Shown: piece by piece, positions 45,001-53,064 of the stretch
How the letters are laid out: every line of letters begins with the position of its first letter
How positions within the stretch are numbered: the first letter of the stretch is position 1
DNA from: Paenibacillus sp. HW567
GTDB lineage: Bacteria > Bacillota > Bacilli > Paenibacillales > Paenibacillaceae
Direction of reading: 5' to 3'
Assembly (NCBI RefSeq): GCF_000374185.1
Contig: NZ_KB910518.1
Span: forward strand, 3,481,687-3,545,686
DNA length: 64,000 nt
Position numbers and translations under genes: made by a program
The notes under the pieces: model-generated
What the model was told of the DNA's origin: nothing
Database searches by the model: none
What the model saw: only the letters and a program-made list of their open reading frames with translations

Positions 45001-48000
45001 TCAATGGATGACAGCCCGATGGCCGAAATCCGGTCGCCGGCTTTGAGATATTCCAGATTCACTGTCTTAGTGATATAGCCGTCAATAAAGACCCGCACAT
45101 CACCGGAACCGTCATTGACAACGATGGAGCCTACTTTTACGCCGTCGAGACCGACAGAAACTACCTTGCCTTCAACTTTGACAAGTCTGCCGCGGTTCGT
45201 ATCGGAGGTTGCTTCAGCCGTTGTCACCTGAGCCGGAGAAATCTCATTTACACTGCTGTCGAGCAGTTCGATGCTCTTCACAGTCAGTTGTTTCTCGCCC
45301 TGATAGCCGCCTACCGTACCGGTAACCTGGACCTTCTGACCCGCTCTGAAGTTGCCGGAAACCGGGAACAGGTTGATCCCCGCTGTGCTGTCCTGTACAT
45401 AAATCGAGTCGAAAAAGGCTGTATCCTGATCATATCCGCTCGCATTGGAGGTTACAGTACCCTGAATGGTAAAAGATGCACCTTCCTGGGCCTTCTGCAC
45501 TTCAGCAATCGGAGTTACCGTTCTTGGAGCCAGCTCCTTCAGGATGTTCTGCGTAATGTTGTAATTGCTGTAGCCCAGCTCTCCTGAATTGTCCAGTGTA
45601 GCCTGCACTTCAAAGTTGGACATGAATACCGAACCGGCTGTAAATAGCTTGGCGCCACCCGCCAAGGTTTCTACAGTCAATACCGGAATATTCCCCTTAA
45701 CAACAGGATTGCCCTCTCCGCCCAGTCCATCCTTATCGGAGTCCAGACTTTCGGAGGTCGCATGGGAAGTAACAATATTCGTCACTTTTTCCTTATCCGC
45801 CTCGGCGACCGTGATCGAGGAACCGCTGTAGAAGCTGTATTCCTGGGCCGGATCTACTCCATACGTATAAGGGCTGCTCATATTGTAGTTTTTGAACCGG
45901 AGCCGGAAATTCTGGGACACATAATTGGTATTGTCAATCATCTCATCGTCAACCAGACGCGTCTTGGCATCAACTGCAGCCAGAATCAGATTCTGCTGGT
46001 ATGCCGCATGATTGGCAGGGGGGTTCTTCCCGTCGCCGTAGTCCGCGAGTCCGGTAACGATCAGCGTTTTGCCGCTGTCCGTAAATGCCTTGACTGCCGC
46101 AATTTCCTCAGCCGAATATTCAGCGAGCGGACCTACAGAGGTTTTGCGGTTCGGCGGTGTAAGGATCAGAGCCTTCAGGCCGGCCAGCTTGTCAGCCGTA
46201 ATCCCATCCTTGATTTCCACCAGCCGTACATCATATTCCTCGGCCAGCTTAGCGAAGTTCGTCATGCTGTTGGCATAGTTCCCGGCAACATATTCATTCT
46301 TGTGCGAAGCATCCACCCCGATGTTGATCAGCTTCGAGGCATCTCTTACATTGAGCTGTAAGGATTGGGTAAATACCCGGCTGTCGCCGTTCACAAGGGC
46401 ATGCACCGTAACCTCTACAGTGGCGGTTCCAGCAGTCGAAGGCGTGTAATCAACGGAGTCCTTCAGTGTTCCCAGCGAAGCGATTGGAGAACTAAGGACT
46501 TTGTCTGCAACACTGGCACCACCAATCGTATAGCCGATAGATTCAACCGTAATCGGAGCAGCTTCATTATTGAACAGCTCTGTTGTGATCTGCAAAGGCT
46601 CACCGGTCACCGGCATGCTGACCGACGAGGTCACCGCATTAATGCCGACCTTATCAACCTCACCTACCCAGACCGGAGCAGTCACAGCGATATTGCCATC
46701 CGGTTGTACTACACGGATATAGTAGTAGCCGTTCGCCGGATTGTTGATTTTCACCGAATAATTCGCCTTATTGGTTGTGAAATTCTGAATATAAGATTCC
46801 TTGCCGCCATTCGTGATCACCGATACCTGTCCGATTTGATCGGAGGCATCCGGGTCTGAAAGATCCACGTTGATGTTCAATTCCCCGGTTCCCGCTGGCA
46901 GGCTTGAACCCAGCATTTCGCCATTTGCCGTGTACTTAATCTCCAGATTCTGATCCTCTGTAGCGTACACATGCATTTCACGCAGCGCTGCATATACGCC
47001 TTCCTTGGTGAAGGTGTCCGTTACAATCGCGGTTCTCGCCGTATTGGCGTTGCCCCACAGCCCTTTATGGTTGTCCTGATTGTTGGTAGGCGCCAGATGC
47101 CAGCCTTTGTCCAGAGCACGGTTATAGTATTCATAAGAGCGGAAATACCCGCCTGAGCTAACCGCCCCTTCGCCGTTGCCGACCTCGATCAGGGTCATAT
47201 GCTGATTGATTTCAGGATCGTAATTGGAAAAGTTATTGAAGTCGCCGAACGTCGGTCCTGGATGATTGAACTGTCCAATCGCGCCTGGAATGGTCTTCAG
47301 CAGCTTATAGTAATTGGTCATGCCGGACACGCCGGATGCATAGTCTTTATGGTTTCTGCTGACAAAGCCGTCTGTAGCAAAAGTATTTATATGGCCCGGA
47401 CCGCCCGCCCAGGTCATTTCATAGCCGTAAAACGGTACAAAATCAGGCGTTGCCGCCGCTGCCGCAGCAGCTTGTCCAGCCTGCCATTTGGCATTCGTAA
47501 CGCTTGCCGCATAGTCCACAGGAGCAGCGGAGGTATCAAAATAATTCGAATGGTCCGTCAAGGCGAAGAAATCCAGCTTGGCAACATCTCTGGCATAGGC
47601 ATAGGCTTCTTCCATCGTGCCTGAACCATCGGATTGAACGGTATGCCCGTGCAATTGTCCGAAGTATACCTTCTCCTCTTGACCCGGAGCCTTAAGCGTA
47701 TAATTGAAAGTTGAATTCACACTATCCTTGTAGCCTTCGAGTGTAGCCGACGCCTGAATGGTAGCAGGCAGCATGTCCGCTGTTAATGTAATCGGAGTGC
47801 TGTAATCGGCTTTCGGAGCCACCGCTTCACCAGTCTCACCAGCTTTTCGGGTCAGAATGTAGCTAATTTTCGCTCCAGCAGTAGAAGAGCTTAGTGTGAT
47901 TTGCGTATCAGCCGGAACAGAGCCCGTTTTGCTTGCGAGTACTTGACGAACCTGTGCCTGGGTGTAGACAAAGGTTCTTTCCGCGCTCACGCTTGCGCCT

Positions 48001-48857
48001 TTTACAGCTTTTGCCTTAATGACAGCCGTATCTCCAGTCTGATTGAACTGATCAATCACAACAGGGCCGGAAGCAGCCGGAAGGGTCTGAACCGCTCCAC
48101 CGTTCAATGTGTATTCAATGGCTGCGCCTGAAGTAACCGACGACAGCACGACCGGACTGCCCTGGGCAATTTCACTGCCCGTATCCGGGGAAGCTACAAC
48201 GGCTGCGACTGTGGTAGAGTCGGCTTTCTGCTCACCCGTGATTTTAACATCTGCCATACGGGAGGTGCCCGTAGAAGCTACTGTTCCCCCGTTAATCGAG
48301 CCATCGCTGGTTTGCAGCAGACGCAGGTACACCTTGCTCTTATCGTCAACACCCGCCGGCAGGGTGAACTCCGACTTTACCGGATCTGCCGTGTTTACAT
48401 AAGCCCCATTTTGGACATCTGTATAAATAACCTGATCTGTACTATATTGCAGCTTGAAATCCTTGGGACCAGTGTTTGAGCCATAGGAACCAAAAGCCAG
48501 CTTCAAATGCTCATAGCCCGCAGTGGATAAGGTAATTTTCCAATATTTTGTGTTCGCGCCATTTTGCCAGCCGTTTAGTGAAATCGACCTGTTCGACGAC
48601 GTGTACGTTGAAATCTTGCCGCCAGTGCCATTCTCCCCCATGTAGGTGGACAGCGTCACTGTGCTAGGATCAGCAACCGCACTTGTGGCGGGAAAACTCG
48701 TTAATGTCTTGGATGAATCGGGATCATTCACAAAATCCCATTCGGCCACGGTTACAGCAGTTGCTGCATGAACAGAATTGGATACCGGCAGCATCGTAAG
48801 CAGCATGATTATCGCCATGAATGCGCTAATTATCCGTCGAGGATGTTTGGTTATCAT
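42033..48857 (-). CDS. Giant SLH-anchored surface protein: PHP-type hydrolase, OB-fold, choice-of-anchor propeller
   Basis: A 2274-residue exported protein. Signal peptide MITKHPRRIISAFMAIIMLL to VHAA. Residues about 35-215: beta-sandwich; 220-385: two chitobiase-like repeats (ASPDTGSEIAQGSPVVLSSV; ASKTGSVPADTQITLSS). About 398-735: PHP/CehA-McbA-like metallohydrolase (QLHGHTVQSDGSG, FFALTDHSNYFD, GPGHINTFATD, DNHKGLWGN). About 880-1115: a glutamine-amidotransferase-like segment. About 1130-1300: OB-fold-like region (FTIQGTVTSNASGYDQDTAF). About 1305-1810: choice-of-anchor beta-propeller (IVKYNSDNQKFYLVNGKEKQ, PDGITTYTAGGKTYVITANE). About 1815-1875: Pro/Thr/Ser linker. About 2090-2270: three SLH repeats for S-layer/wall polymer anchoring (FNDIANHWAKDSIDFAA). 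GGGAGG lies 5 bases before ATG. It may hydrolyse phosphate-containing substrates at the cell surface; inferred from domains only. Confidence 0.93.
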   Translation of the reverse strand: MITKHPRRIISAFMAIIMLLTMLPVSNSVHAATAVTVAEWDFVNDPDSSKTLTSFPATSAVADPSTVTLSTYMGENGTGGKISTYTSSNRSISLNGWQNGANTKYWKITLSTAGYEHLKLAFGSYGSNTGPKDFKLQYSTDQVIYTDVQNGAYVNTADPVKSEFTLPAGVDDKSKVYLRLLQTSDGSINGGTVASTGTSRMADVKITGEQKADSTTVAAVVASPDTGSEIAQGSPVVLSSVTSGAAIEYTLNGGAVQTLPAASGPVVIDQFNQTGDTAVIKAKAVKGASVSAERTFVYTQAQVRQVLASKTGSVPADTQITLSSSTAGAKISYILTRKAGETGEAVAPKADYSTPITLTADMLPATIQASATLEGYKDSVNSTFNYTLKAPGQEEKVYFGQLHGHTVQSDGSGTMEEAYAYARDVAKLDFFALTDHSNYFDTSAAPVDYAASVTNAKWQAGQAAAAAAATPDFVPFYGYEMTWAGGPGHINTFATDGFVSRNHKDYASGVSGMTNYYKLLKTIPGAIGQFNHPGPTFGDFNNFSNYDPEINQHMTLIEVGNGEGAVSSGGYFRSYEYYNRALDKGWHLAPTNNQDNHKGLWGNANTARTAIVTDTFTKEGVYAALREMHVYATEDQNLEIKYTANGEMLGSSLPAGTGELNINVDLSDPDASDQIGQVSVITNGGKESYIQNFTTNKANYSVKINNPANGYYYIRVVQPDGNIAVTAPVWVGEVDKVGINAVTSSVSMPVTGEPLQITTELFNNEAAPITVESIGYTIGGASVADKVLSSPIASLGTLKDSVDYTPSTAGTATVEVTVHALVNGDSRVFTQSLQLNVRDASKLINIGVDASHKNEYVAGNYANSMTNFAKLAEEYDVRLVEIKDGITADKLAGLKALILTPPNRKTSVGPLAEYSAEEIAAVKAFTDSGKTLIVTGLADYGDGKNPPANHAAYQQNLILAAVDAKTRLVDDEMIDNTNYVSQNFRLRFKNYNMSSPYTYGVDPAQEYSFYSGSSITVAEADKEKVTNIVTSHATSESLDSDKDGLGGEGNPVVKGNIPVLTVETLAGGAKLFTAGSVFMSNFEVQATLDNSGELGYSNYNITQNILKELAPRTVTPIAEVQKAQEGASFTIQGTVTSNASGYDQDTAFFDSIYVQDSTAGINLFPVSGNFRAGQKVQVTGTVGGYQGEKQLTVKSIELLDSSVNEISPAQVTTAEATSDTNRGRLVKVEGKVVSVGLDGVKVGSIVVNDGSGDVRVFIDGYITKTVNLEYLKAGDRISAIGLSSIDPVGKRIRVRDRNEIKLLSPGIMTKIGSYSTGFSDLEGGVAEIVKYNSDNQKFYLVNGKEKQIDIVSLKSLVSGKQTELVLDKRIDVSKMIDGFTFGDITSIDINPALDTIAIAVQEADYQKPGAVLLLDYDGNYKTHYKAGVQPDMVTFTPDNKYVLTADEGEPREGYTAPAVDPKGSVTLINLEKQTAKVIDFTAFDSSEARNALLSNNVILKKQTAPSVDLEPEYIAVSADSKRAFVSLQEANAIATLNLETGVFTSIKGLGFKDHSVPGNELDMRRDGKIDIKAEPNVLGMYNPDGITTYTAGGKTYVITANEGDSRSWKDYTNEKDVTLGKGQDGDATKNMKVTTFDTSDYEVGAGGAGFVSGKTYLFGARSFSVWNAEDMSLVYDSGADFEQITARLVPEGFNWSNDDYVFEKRSAKKGPEPEDVKVGVVDGKPYAFIGLERVGGNMMYDLSNISAPVFYDYLNTRDFKNSVDNSGTKPAYRIAGDVSPEGQSFIPADQSPTRYPLLLVANEVSGTVSVVEIAKGYYTPPTPTSTPTPTPTPTASPIPTASASATPTPTPAPTPPSGTAAPATATVQPSASPQATSGVTVTDTVAVAAMTLNKESGEAKVVLTDDASQKLLDNAKASEKAGKQTVVEIRGEAVQGATKVTVELSTAFLTGLSSGTQADLKIGTGFGAITLGSPALAAISKAAKGQTLNISIAQASSSAWSGSTQELTAGRPAYDFTISDGATTITSFAGEAVKVQIPYKRGAAENGNAVVVYYVNNSGSAEAVASRYNEAAQTVEFRTSHFSTFAVGYHAVGFNDIANHWAKDSIDFAAAQGWLTGTSSSTFAPNQTVTRGMLATILGRMSGADLTAAQSFTDVKANKYYSPYIAWAASNGIVQGTGNTTFAPDRMVTREELAVVLNNYMKYSKLPLKNSGTVAAFADDRQISGWAKDAVATIQGQGIISGKAGNVFDPKGTATRAEIATLLKRILNNSLDVK

Positions 48858-48981
48858 ATAAGCCTCCCTAGTATTGTTATATCTTTAACTTTAAGAGACC
48901 GATGTAAAATCACCGGCAATCCTGTGTAAAATCTTCAGCTATTCTTGTTAACAAACTTCTTATAAATTCCAGTATATATGT

Positions 48982-49020
48982 AAAAAAACAGACCGCGTTC
49001 CTTGTATAAGGATGCGGTCT
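48982..49020 (-). terminator. Rho-independent terminator of the unknown gene at 49058
   Basis: AGACCGC (48990-48996) and GCGGTCT (49014-49020) enclose a TCCTT/AAGGA inner stem; on the minus strand TTTTTTT follows (48982-48988). Confidence 0.9.
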
Positions 49021-49057
49021 ATCTCTTTCGTAATTTGCACAGCAGATGAAAAAAAGC

Positions 49058-49735
49058 TTATTCCATGCCATGCTCTTTCCGAATGTTGTACATGCCTTGA
49101 AGCAGCAGCTCCGAAGGGTCCCGGTTCAGTTGAAGATGTATCAGCAACAGATGCAGAGGAATTGCACAAACGTTATTTCCTTCGGTCACCGCCGGGAATC
49201 CCGCTTCAAATACCGGACCATGAACCTCGTTCCAGGCCAGGCCAGCGTGCACCTGCTCAGGGGCGAACTCTTCCTGCACGGCTGCAATACAGTGAGGCAC
49301 CAATATGTTATCAATCATGGCCTTGGCTTCTTCTTCACTTGTAGGCGGCGGTAAGAGGGCTTTGCCTCCCTTGACCTTCATCAAGTCGATAAAGAATGAT
49401 GCCATCCACACTGAAGGGCTGTTATTCGTCTGGAATCTGGCAACCAGCTCACGCAGGAAAAACCCGCAGGAATATACATCCTTCGCTTCGTCCATAACAT
49501 GAAACACAAAAGTCGGACCATACGCTTCCAGATTCATCACTTGACCCTGAACCTCTTGGAAATGCATCTTCAGCGCTACGATACCGTTATGGTGAACCGC
49601 GTTGACAAGCGCTGCCATCTTTTCTTCTTCGGTCAACGGTTCCTCGGTGCCAGTCGCTTCTTCATTTAATTCCGCTTCATGGGTTATTTCTTCATTTGTT
49701 GCTTCATCGCTCGTTAACTTATTGTTCATTATCAT
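49058..49735 (-). CDS. Unknown 225-residue acidic protein
   Basis: Opens MIMNNKLTSDEATNEEITHE, an acidic disordered-looking tail (about 1-40) followed by a compact alpha/beta region with HHNGIVALKMHFQEVQGQ, YGPTFVFHVMDEAKDVYS and the C-terminal IPLHLLLIHLQLNRDPSELL. It has no signal peptide or membrane helix and no recognised family. ATG 49735 lies 5 bases after GGGG (in GTGGGGTGA), which makes it the better of several starts. It has a strong terminator. Function unknown. Confidence 0.72.
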   Translation of the reverse strand: MIMNNKLTSDEATNEEITHEAELNEEATGTEEPLTEEEKMAALVNAVHHNGIVALKMHFQEVQGQVMNLEAYGPTFVFHVMDEAKDVYSCGFFLRELVARFQTNNSPSVWMASFFIDLMKVKGGKALLPPPTSEEEAKAMIDNILVPHCIAAVQEEFAPEQVHAGLAWNEVHGPVFEAGFPAVTEGNNVCAIPLHLLLIHLQLNRDPSELLLQGMYNIRKEHGME

Positions 49736-49842
49736 ATTCACCCCACTTCCTATAATACCATTCCAAGGCTGGAAGCGACATCTTGTTATAGACAAGACAT
49801 GTAATAGACAAGATTATCAACGGGAATGTTAAAAAATAACGT

Positions 49843-51135
49843 TTAACCCAGCCGCTCAAGAGCTTCGCGGACAGCCTGCTTTTCTTTTTTCAGTACAGCC
49901 TCCTCAAGCGCCTGTTCCAGCAAACGGCGGATCTGCGCCAAATCTGCCGAGCTGAAGACCTCAGTCCCCTTATCGGTGAGCAGATCAGGTAATGCTGAAA
50001 CAGCAATCTGGCGCTGAACGCCACCACAGCCAAGCCAATGAATAATGTCAGACGGTGAGGGCTGTGAGTGAGCATACAGCGTATCCCACCCGTCATACGG
50101 ATAAGTGGCCTTGTCCTCCATCCAGCGCAGCACACTGCGGCTGTGAAAGAATTTAAGATGTGAATTCGCCTCATAACCACTCAGCTTCCGCGCTTGTGCA
50201 GAAGTCTCCAGCATGGAGAGGACACGCTCTAATCCTTCACCTTCCGGCAAGCAAAGAGCAGACAGATAGGCAAGTGAACTCCGGCTTATTGCAACGGGGG
50301 GAGCACCTGACCACAGTGAACGCACAAAGTCTGCTGCCTGCTGACCAAGCACCTCTCCGGCAAGACAGATAATGGCTTCTCTATTGCTGATGTTCTGTTC
50401 ATGGCTTGCCCGCCCCACAAAAGCTCGCAACACCACTTCAGCGTTATATTGCGCGAAGGCTTCGGCAGTCTCCTGATCCGTACCGAACATTTCCGTGTAG
50501 AGAAGGAGTGAGTTCAAGTCATTCTGCGCCTGCTCCAGGGTCAGTGTCAGATATTGATGCAGCCAAGCGCTCCATTGCCTGCTGGCGGGCAGCTCCGGGT
50601 CCAGTCCGGTTTTGCCGCAAAATCCAGGGTACTGCCATTCCTCCGCCCCCACACAACCCAGCGCTGTGACCCGGTCGATGAACTCCGTGAATGACGGCGC
50701 AAGCAGTAAATATTCTGCCGTTTCATGTGCCCAGTGTACGACTGCCGTTCCGGAAGGACTGTTCAAGTCCAGCAGCAGCTCATCTCCGTTACCGGCCGTA
50801 TGAAAGCTGAGATAACGCTGATTCCCATCAGAATCATCTTCGCCGTAAGCGAAAAATTCCAGTTGCTCCACAGCCCATCCCAGTTCACCGCTCACCTCAA
50901 AAGGCAAAATTGCTTCGTCCGGCAAGCTCCAGTAGACATAAGCTTGGCCTGCACCCTCCCTCAGCAAGGTGCGAAGCTCCTCTGGCAGCCGAATTCCCAG
51001 CCGGAACTCCGCTTCGGCAAGCTCGCCTTCCGCAGCAGGCGGAGCAATCTTCAGCCGGGTGTAGGCACCCTTCCCCCCAAGCGTCTCAATAAGCTCCTGC
51101 CATTGCCGCTTCCAGATAACCATTTGCGATTTCAT
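49843..51135 (-). CDS. SMI1/KNR4 (SUKH)-family protein
   Basis: A 430-residue protein whose first roughly 160 residues have the SUKH pattern: EAEFRLGIRLPEELRTLLREG, then PDEAILPFEV and a run of acidic strands (DELLLDLNSPSGTAVVHW). SUKH proteins are often immunity proteins for nuclease toxins or, in Bacillales, general scaffold/regulatory proteins. The C-terminal 270 residues are helical and carry no recognised motif. GGGAGG lies 8 bases before ATG 51135. It follows the LLM oxidoreductase stop by 48 bases on the same strand. No toxin gene is adjacent. Confidence 0.78.
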   Translation of the reverse strand: MKSQMVIWKRQWQELIETLGGKGAYTRLKIAPPAAEGELAEAEFRLGIRLPEELRTLLREGAGQAYVYWSLPDEAILPFEVSGELGWAVEQLEFFAYGEDDSDGNQRYLSFHTAGNGDELLLDLNSPSGTAVVHWAHETAEYLLLAPSFTEFIDRVTALGCVGAEEWQYPGFCGKTGLDPELPASRQWSAWLHQYLTLTLEQAQNDLNSLLLYTEMFGTDQETAEAFAQYNAEVVLRAFVGRASHEQNISNREAIICLAGEVLGQQAADFVRSLWSGAPPVAISRSSLAYLSALCLPEGEGLERVLSMLETSAQARKLSGYEANSHLKFFHSRSVLRWMEDKATYPYDGWDTLYAHSQPSPSDIIHWLGCGGVQRQIAVSALPDLLTDKGTEVFSSADLAQIRRLLEQALEEAVLKKEKQAVREALERLG

Positions 51136-51183
51136 CGGACCTGCCTCCCGTGTGTTGCCGTTACTTGTTATATTAGCTGTGTC

Positions 51184-52239
51184 CTACAGGTTGTCCTGCT
51201 CCCAGCGTTCAACCTCTGCACGCACACGGGGCGCCACTTCAGTGCCAAGCAGCCTGATAGCCTCCATCACCTGGGCATGCGGCATTGTACCATGCGGCAC
51301 ATGCAGCAGGAATCTTGTAATCCCCACATGCTTGCGCAGATGGATGATTTTGTCCGCAACCGTCTCTGGATCGCCTACATACAATGCTCCGTCAAAGCTG
51401 CAGGCGGCATCATAATCCGACCGGTGATAGGCAGGCAATCCCTTCTCCACCGCTCTCACATTTGTTCTGGCATATGTAGAAGGGAAAAACTGTTCGATGG
51501 CCTTTGGCGTGCTGTCGGCAATAAAACCATGAGCATGCGCTGCAACCGGCAGCCGCGAGCTGTCATGGCCCGCCTTAGCCGCTGCTTCTTTATAGAGCTG
51601 CACCTGTGATGCAAATTGCAACGGACGCACCGCTCCGATCATCGCCAGCGCAAAAGGCAGACCTAGCGCCCCTGCGCGAACCGCGGATTCGGGACTCCCC
51701 GCACTGGCAATCCATACCGGCAAGAGCTGCTGCACCGGACGCGGATAGATCCCCAGATTATGTATAGCAGGCCGGTGCTTGCCTTCCCAGCTTACCCGCT
51801 CGGAAGCCTGGAGCTTAAGCAGCAAATCCAGCTTCTCTTCGAATAATTCTTCGTAGTCGTTCAGATCGCACCCGAATAACGGAAAAGATTCAGTAAACGA
51901 ACCACGTCCGACCATAATCTCGGCGCGGCCGTTCGAAATGCCGTCCAGTGTAGCAAAATCCTGAAACACCCGCACCGGATCGGCGGACGACAGGATCATA
52001 ACGGCACTGGTCAACCGGATTCTGGTTGTCCGGGATGCTGCCGCAGCCATCACTACCGCCGGCGAGGAAGCCGCAAAATCCGGACGGTGATGCTCCCCGA
52101 CCCCGTATACATCCAAGCCCACCTCATCGGCAAGTATAATTTCCTCTACCACTTCACGCATCCGCTCCGCGTGGCTCATCGTTGTACCCGTTTCCACGTC
52201 AGGCGTTGTCTCGACAAAGGTGCTTATTCCAAGTTCCAC
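51184..52239 (-). CDS. LLM-class flavin-dependent oxidoreductase (luciferase-like)
   Basis: A 351-residue TIM-barrel enzyme of the bacterial-luciferase family: DVYGVGEHHRPDFAASSPAV (substrate-site GEHH), RIRLTSAVMILSSADPVRV, NGRAEIMVGRGSFTESFPLFG (phosphate-binding), PVWIASAGSPESAVRAGALG, and C-terminal GITRFLLHVPHG. It uses FMNH2 to oxidise an organic substrate. The GTG at 52239 follows GGGGG by 9 bases; the frame reaching 52278 has no ribosome site. The upstream flank carries the second long-hairpin element at 52320, which may affect its promoter. Confidence 0.88.
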   Translation of the reverse strand: MELGISTFVETTPDVETGTTMSHAERMREVVEEIILADEVGLDVYGVGEHHRPDFAASSPAVVMAAAASRTTRIRLTSAVMILSSADPVRVFQDFATLDGISNGRAEIMVGRGSFTESFPLFGCDLNDYEELFEEKLDLLLKLQASERVSWEGKHRPAIHNLGIYPRPVQQLLPVWIASAGSPESAVRAGALGLPFALAMIGAVRPLQFASQVQLYKEAAAKAGHDSSRLPVAAHAHGFIADSTPKAIEQFFPSTYARTNVRAVEKGLPAYHRSDYDAACSFDGALYVGDPETVADKIIHLRKHVGITRFLLHVPHGTMPHAQVMEAIRLLGTEVAPRVRAEVERWEQDNL

Positions 52240-52319
52240 TCTTCTGTTCCCCCAAGCTCTTATTAAATCGTTAGCCACTATATTTTATATCTTTAGTGCT
52301 TATTATTCAAAATTAAAAT

Positions 52320-52528
52320 TATAGATTGAGTTTAATATATCTCAAAAAGGGTCGAGTTGTGACTCCGGGGAATGTTTGGACTTCCGGCCGCTGTTGTCTG
52401 CAGATTTCTTGATTTATACCGCTGTTAGCGGTGGAAATCCGCAGACAAAGGCGGACGCTTTCGCTCCTCCAGTTCCAAACTTCCCCTCCGTCACTCCCCC
52501 TTTTTGGTAATTCTAAATTCAATCTATA
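52320..52528. repeat. Long-hairpin repeat element, copy B
   Basis: About 209 bases bounded by TATAGATTGAGTTTA (52320-52334) and its inverse TAAATTCAATCTATA (52514-52528). The interior matches copy A (32975-33178) in order: GGGGAATGTTTGGACTTCCG, an arm TCTGCAGATTTC (52397-52408) facing GAAATCCGCAGA (52434-52445), tip ACCGC-TGTTA-GCGGT, AAAGGCGGACGC, CCAAACTTCCCCTCCGTCAC. The arm sequences differ from copy A but remain complementary. Confidence 0.85.
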
Positions 52529-52564
52529 CAGGCAGGAACTAACGACCTCCGTTGGGCACACCAA

Positions 52565-52940
52565 CAGCGGCATTTCTGCCGTTGTTTCGCCCGGTTCCCG
52601 CCGGGGGCGCTCTAACAGCGGCATTTCTGCCGTTGTTTCGCCCGGTTCCCGCCGGGGGCGCTCCAGCAGCGGCATTTCTGCCGTTGTTTCGCCCGGTTCC
52701 CGCTGGAGGCGCTCCAGCAGCGGCATTTCTGCCGTTATTCCGCCCGGTTCCCGCCGGGGCGCTCCAACAACGGCATTTCTGCCGTTGTTCCGCCTGGTTC
52801 CCGCCGGGGACGCCCCCACAGCGGCATTTCTGCCGTTGTTCCGTCCGGTTCCCGCCGGGGGCACTCCCACAACGGCATTTCTGCCGTTGTTTCACCCGGT
52901 TCCCGCTGGAGGCGCTCCAGCAGCGGCATTTCTGCCGTTG
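52565..52940. repeat. Tandem array of 51-base units with paired hairpins
   Basis: Eight copies of CAGCGGCATTTCTGCCGTTG or CAACGGCATTTCTGCCGTTG start at 52565, 52616, 52667, 52718, 52768, 52819, 52870 and 52921 (period 51, once 50). The intervening 31 bases are also near-identical and contain CCCGG-n6-CCGGG. Each unit carries one hairpin CGGCA-TTTC-TGCCG and one of the second type. Nearby open frames with 17-residue repeats are explained by the period being a multiple of three; the 50-base interval breaks them. Gene-free stretch 52279-53064 otherwise holds only repeat B and a terminator. Confidence 0.92.
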
Positions 52941-52994
52941 TTTCTGTACACTATCGTACCTCAGGCGATGCCAACCTTAATTCCTCAAACCAGC

Positions 52995-53037
52995 AAAAAG
53001 CAGATCGAACCGTCACCCTGGTGACGGCCCAATCCGC
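52995..53037 (-). terminator. Rho-independent terminator of the siderophore-binding protein gene
   Basis: On the minus strand GCGGATTGGGCCGTCACC pairs with GGTGACGGTTCGATCTGC (18 pairs counting G-T) and is followed by TTTTT. It lies 28 bases after the stop codon at 53065. Confidence 0.88.
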
Positions 53038-53064
53038 TTCTAGTAAACTGAGGGATCAGCTTAG

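Noticed and set aside
42522..47700. Several long antisense frames opposite the giant gene
   Set aside because: They are shadows of the coding strand, with no ribosome sites or family motifs.
49796..49842. Repeated AGACAAGA-type sequence between the SUKH gene and the unknown gene
   Set aside because: Short and imperfect, no convincing stem or T run, so not listed as a terminator.
52565..52940. CRISPR-like array of 20-base repeats and 31-base spacers
   Set aside because: The 'spacers' are nearly identical to each other and no cas gene is present, so it is a tandem repeat.
52319..53024. Open frames with 17-residue repeats on both strands
   Set aside because: They arise because the 51-base period is a multiple of three; one 50-base interval breaks the frame, and no ribosome site is seen.
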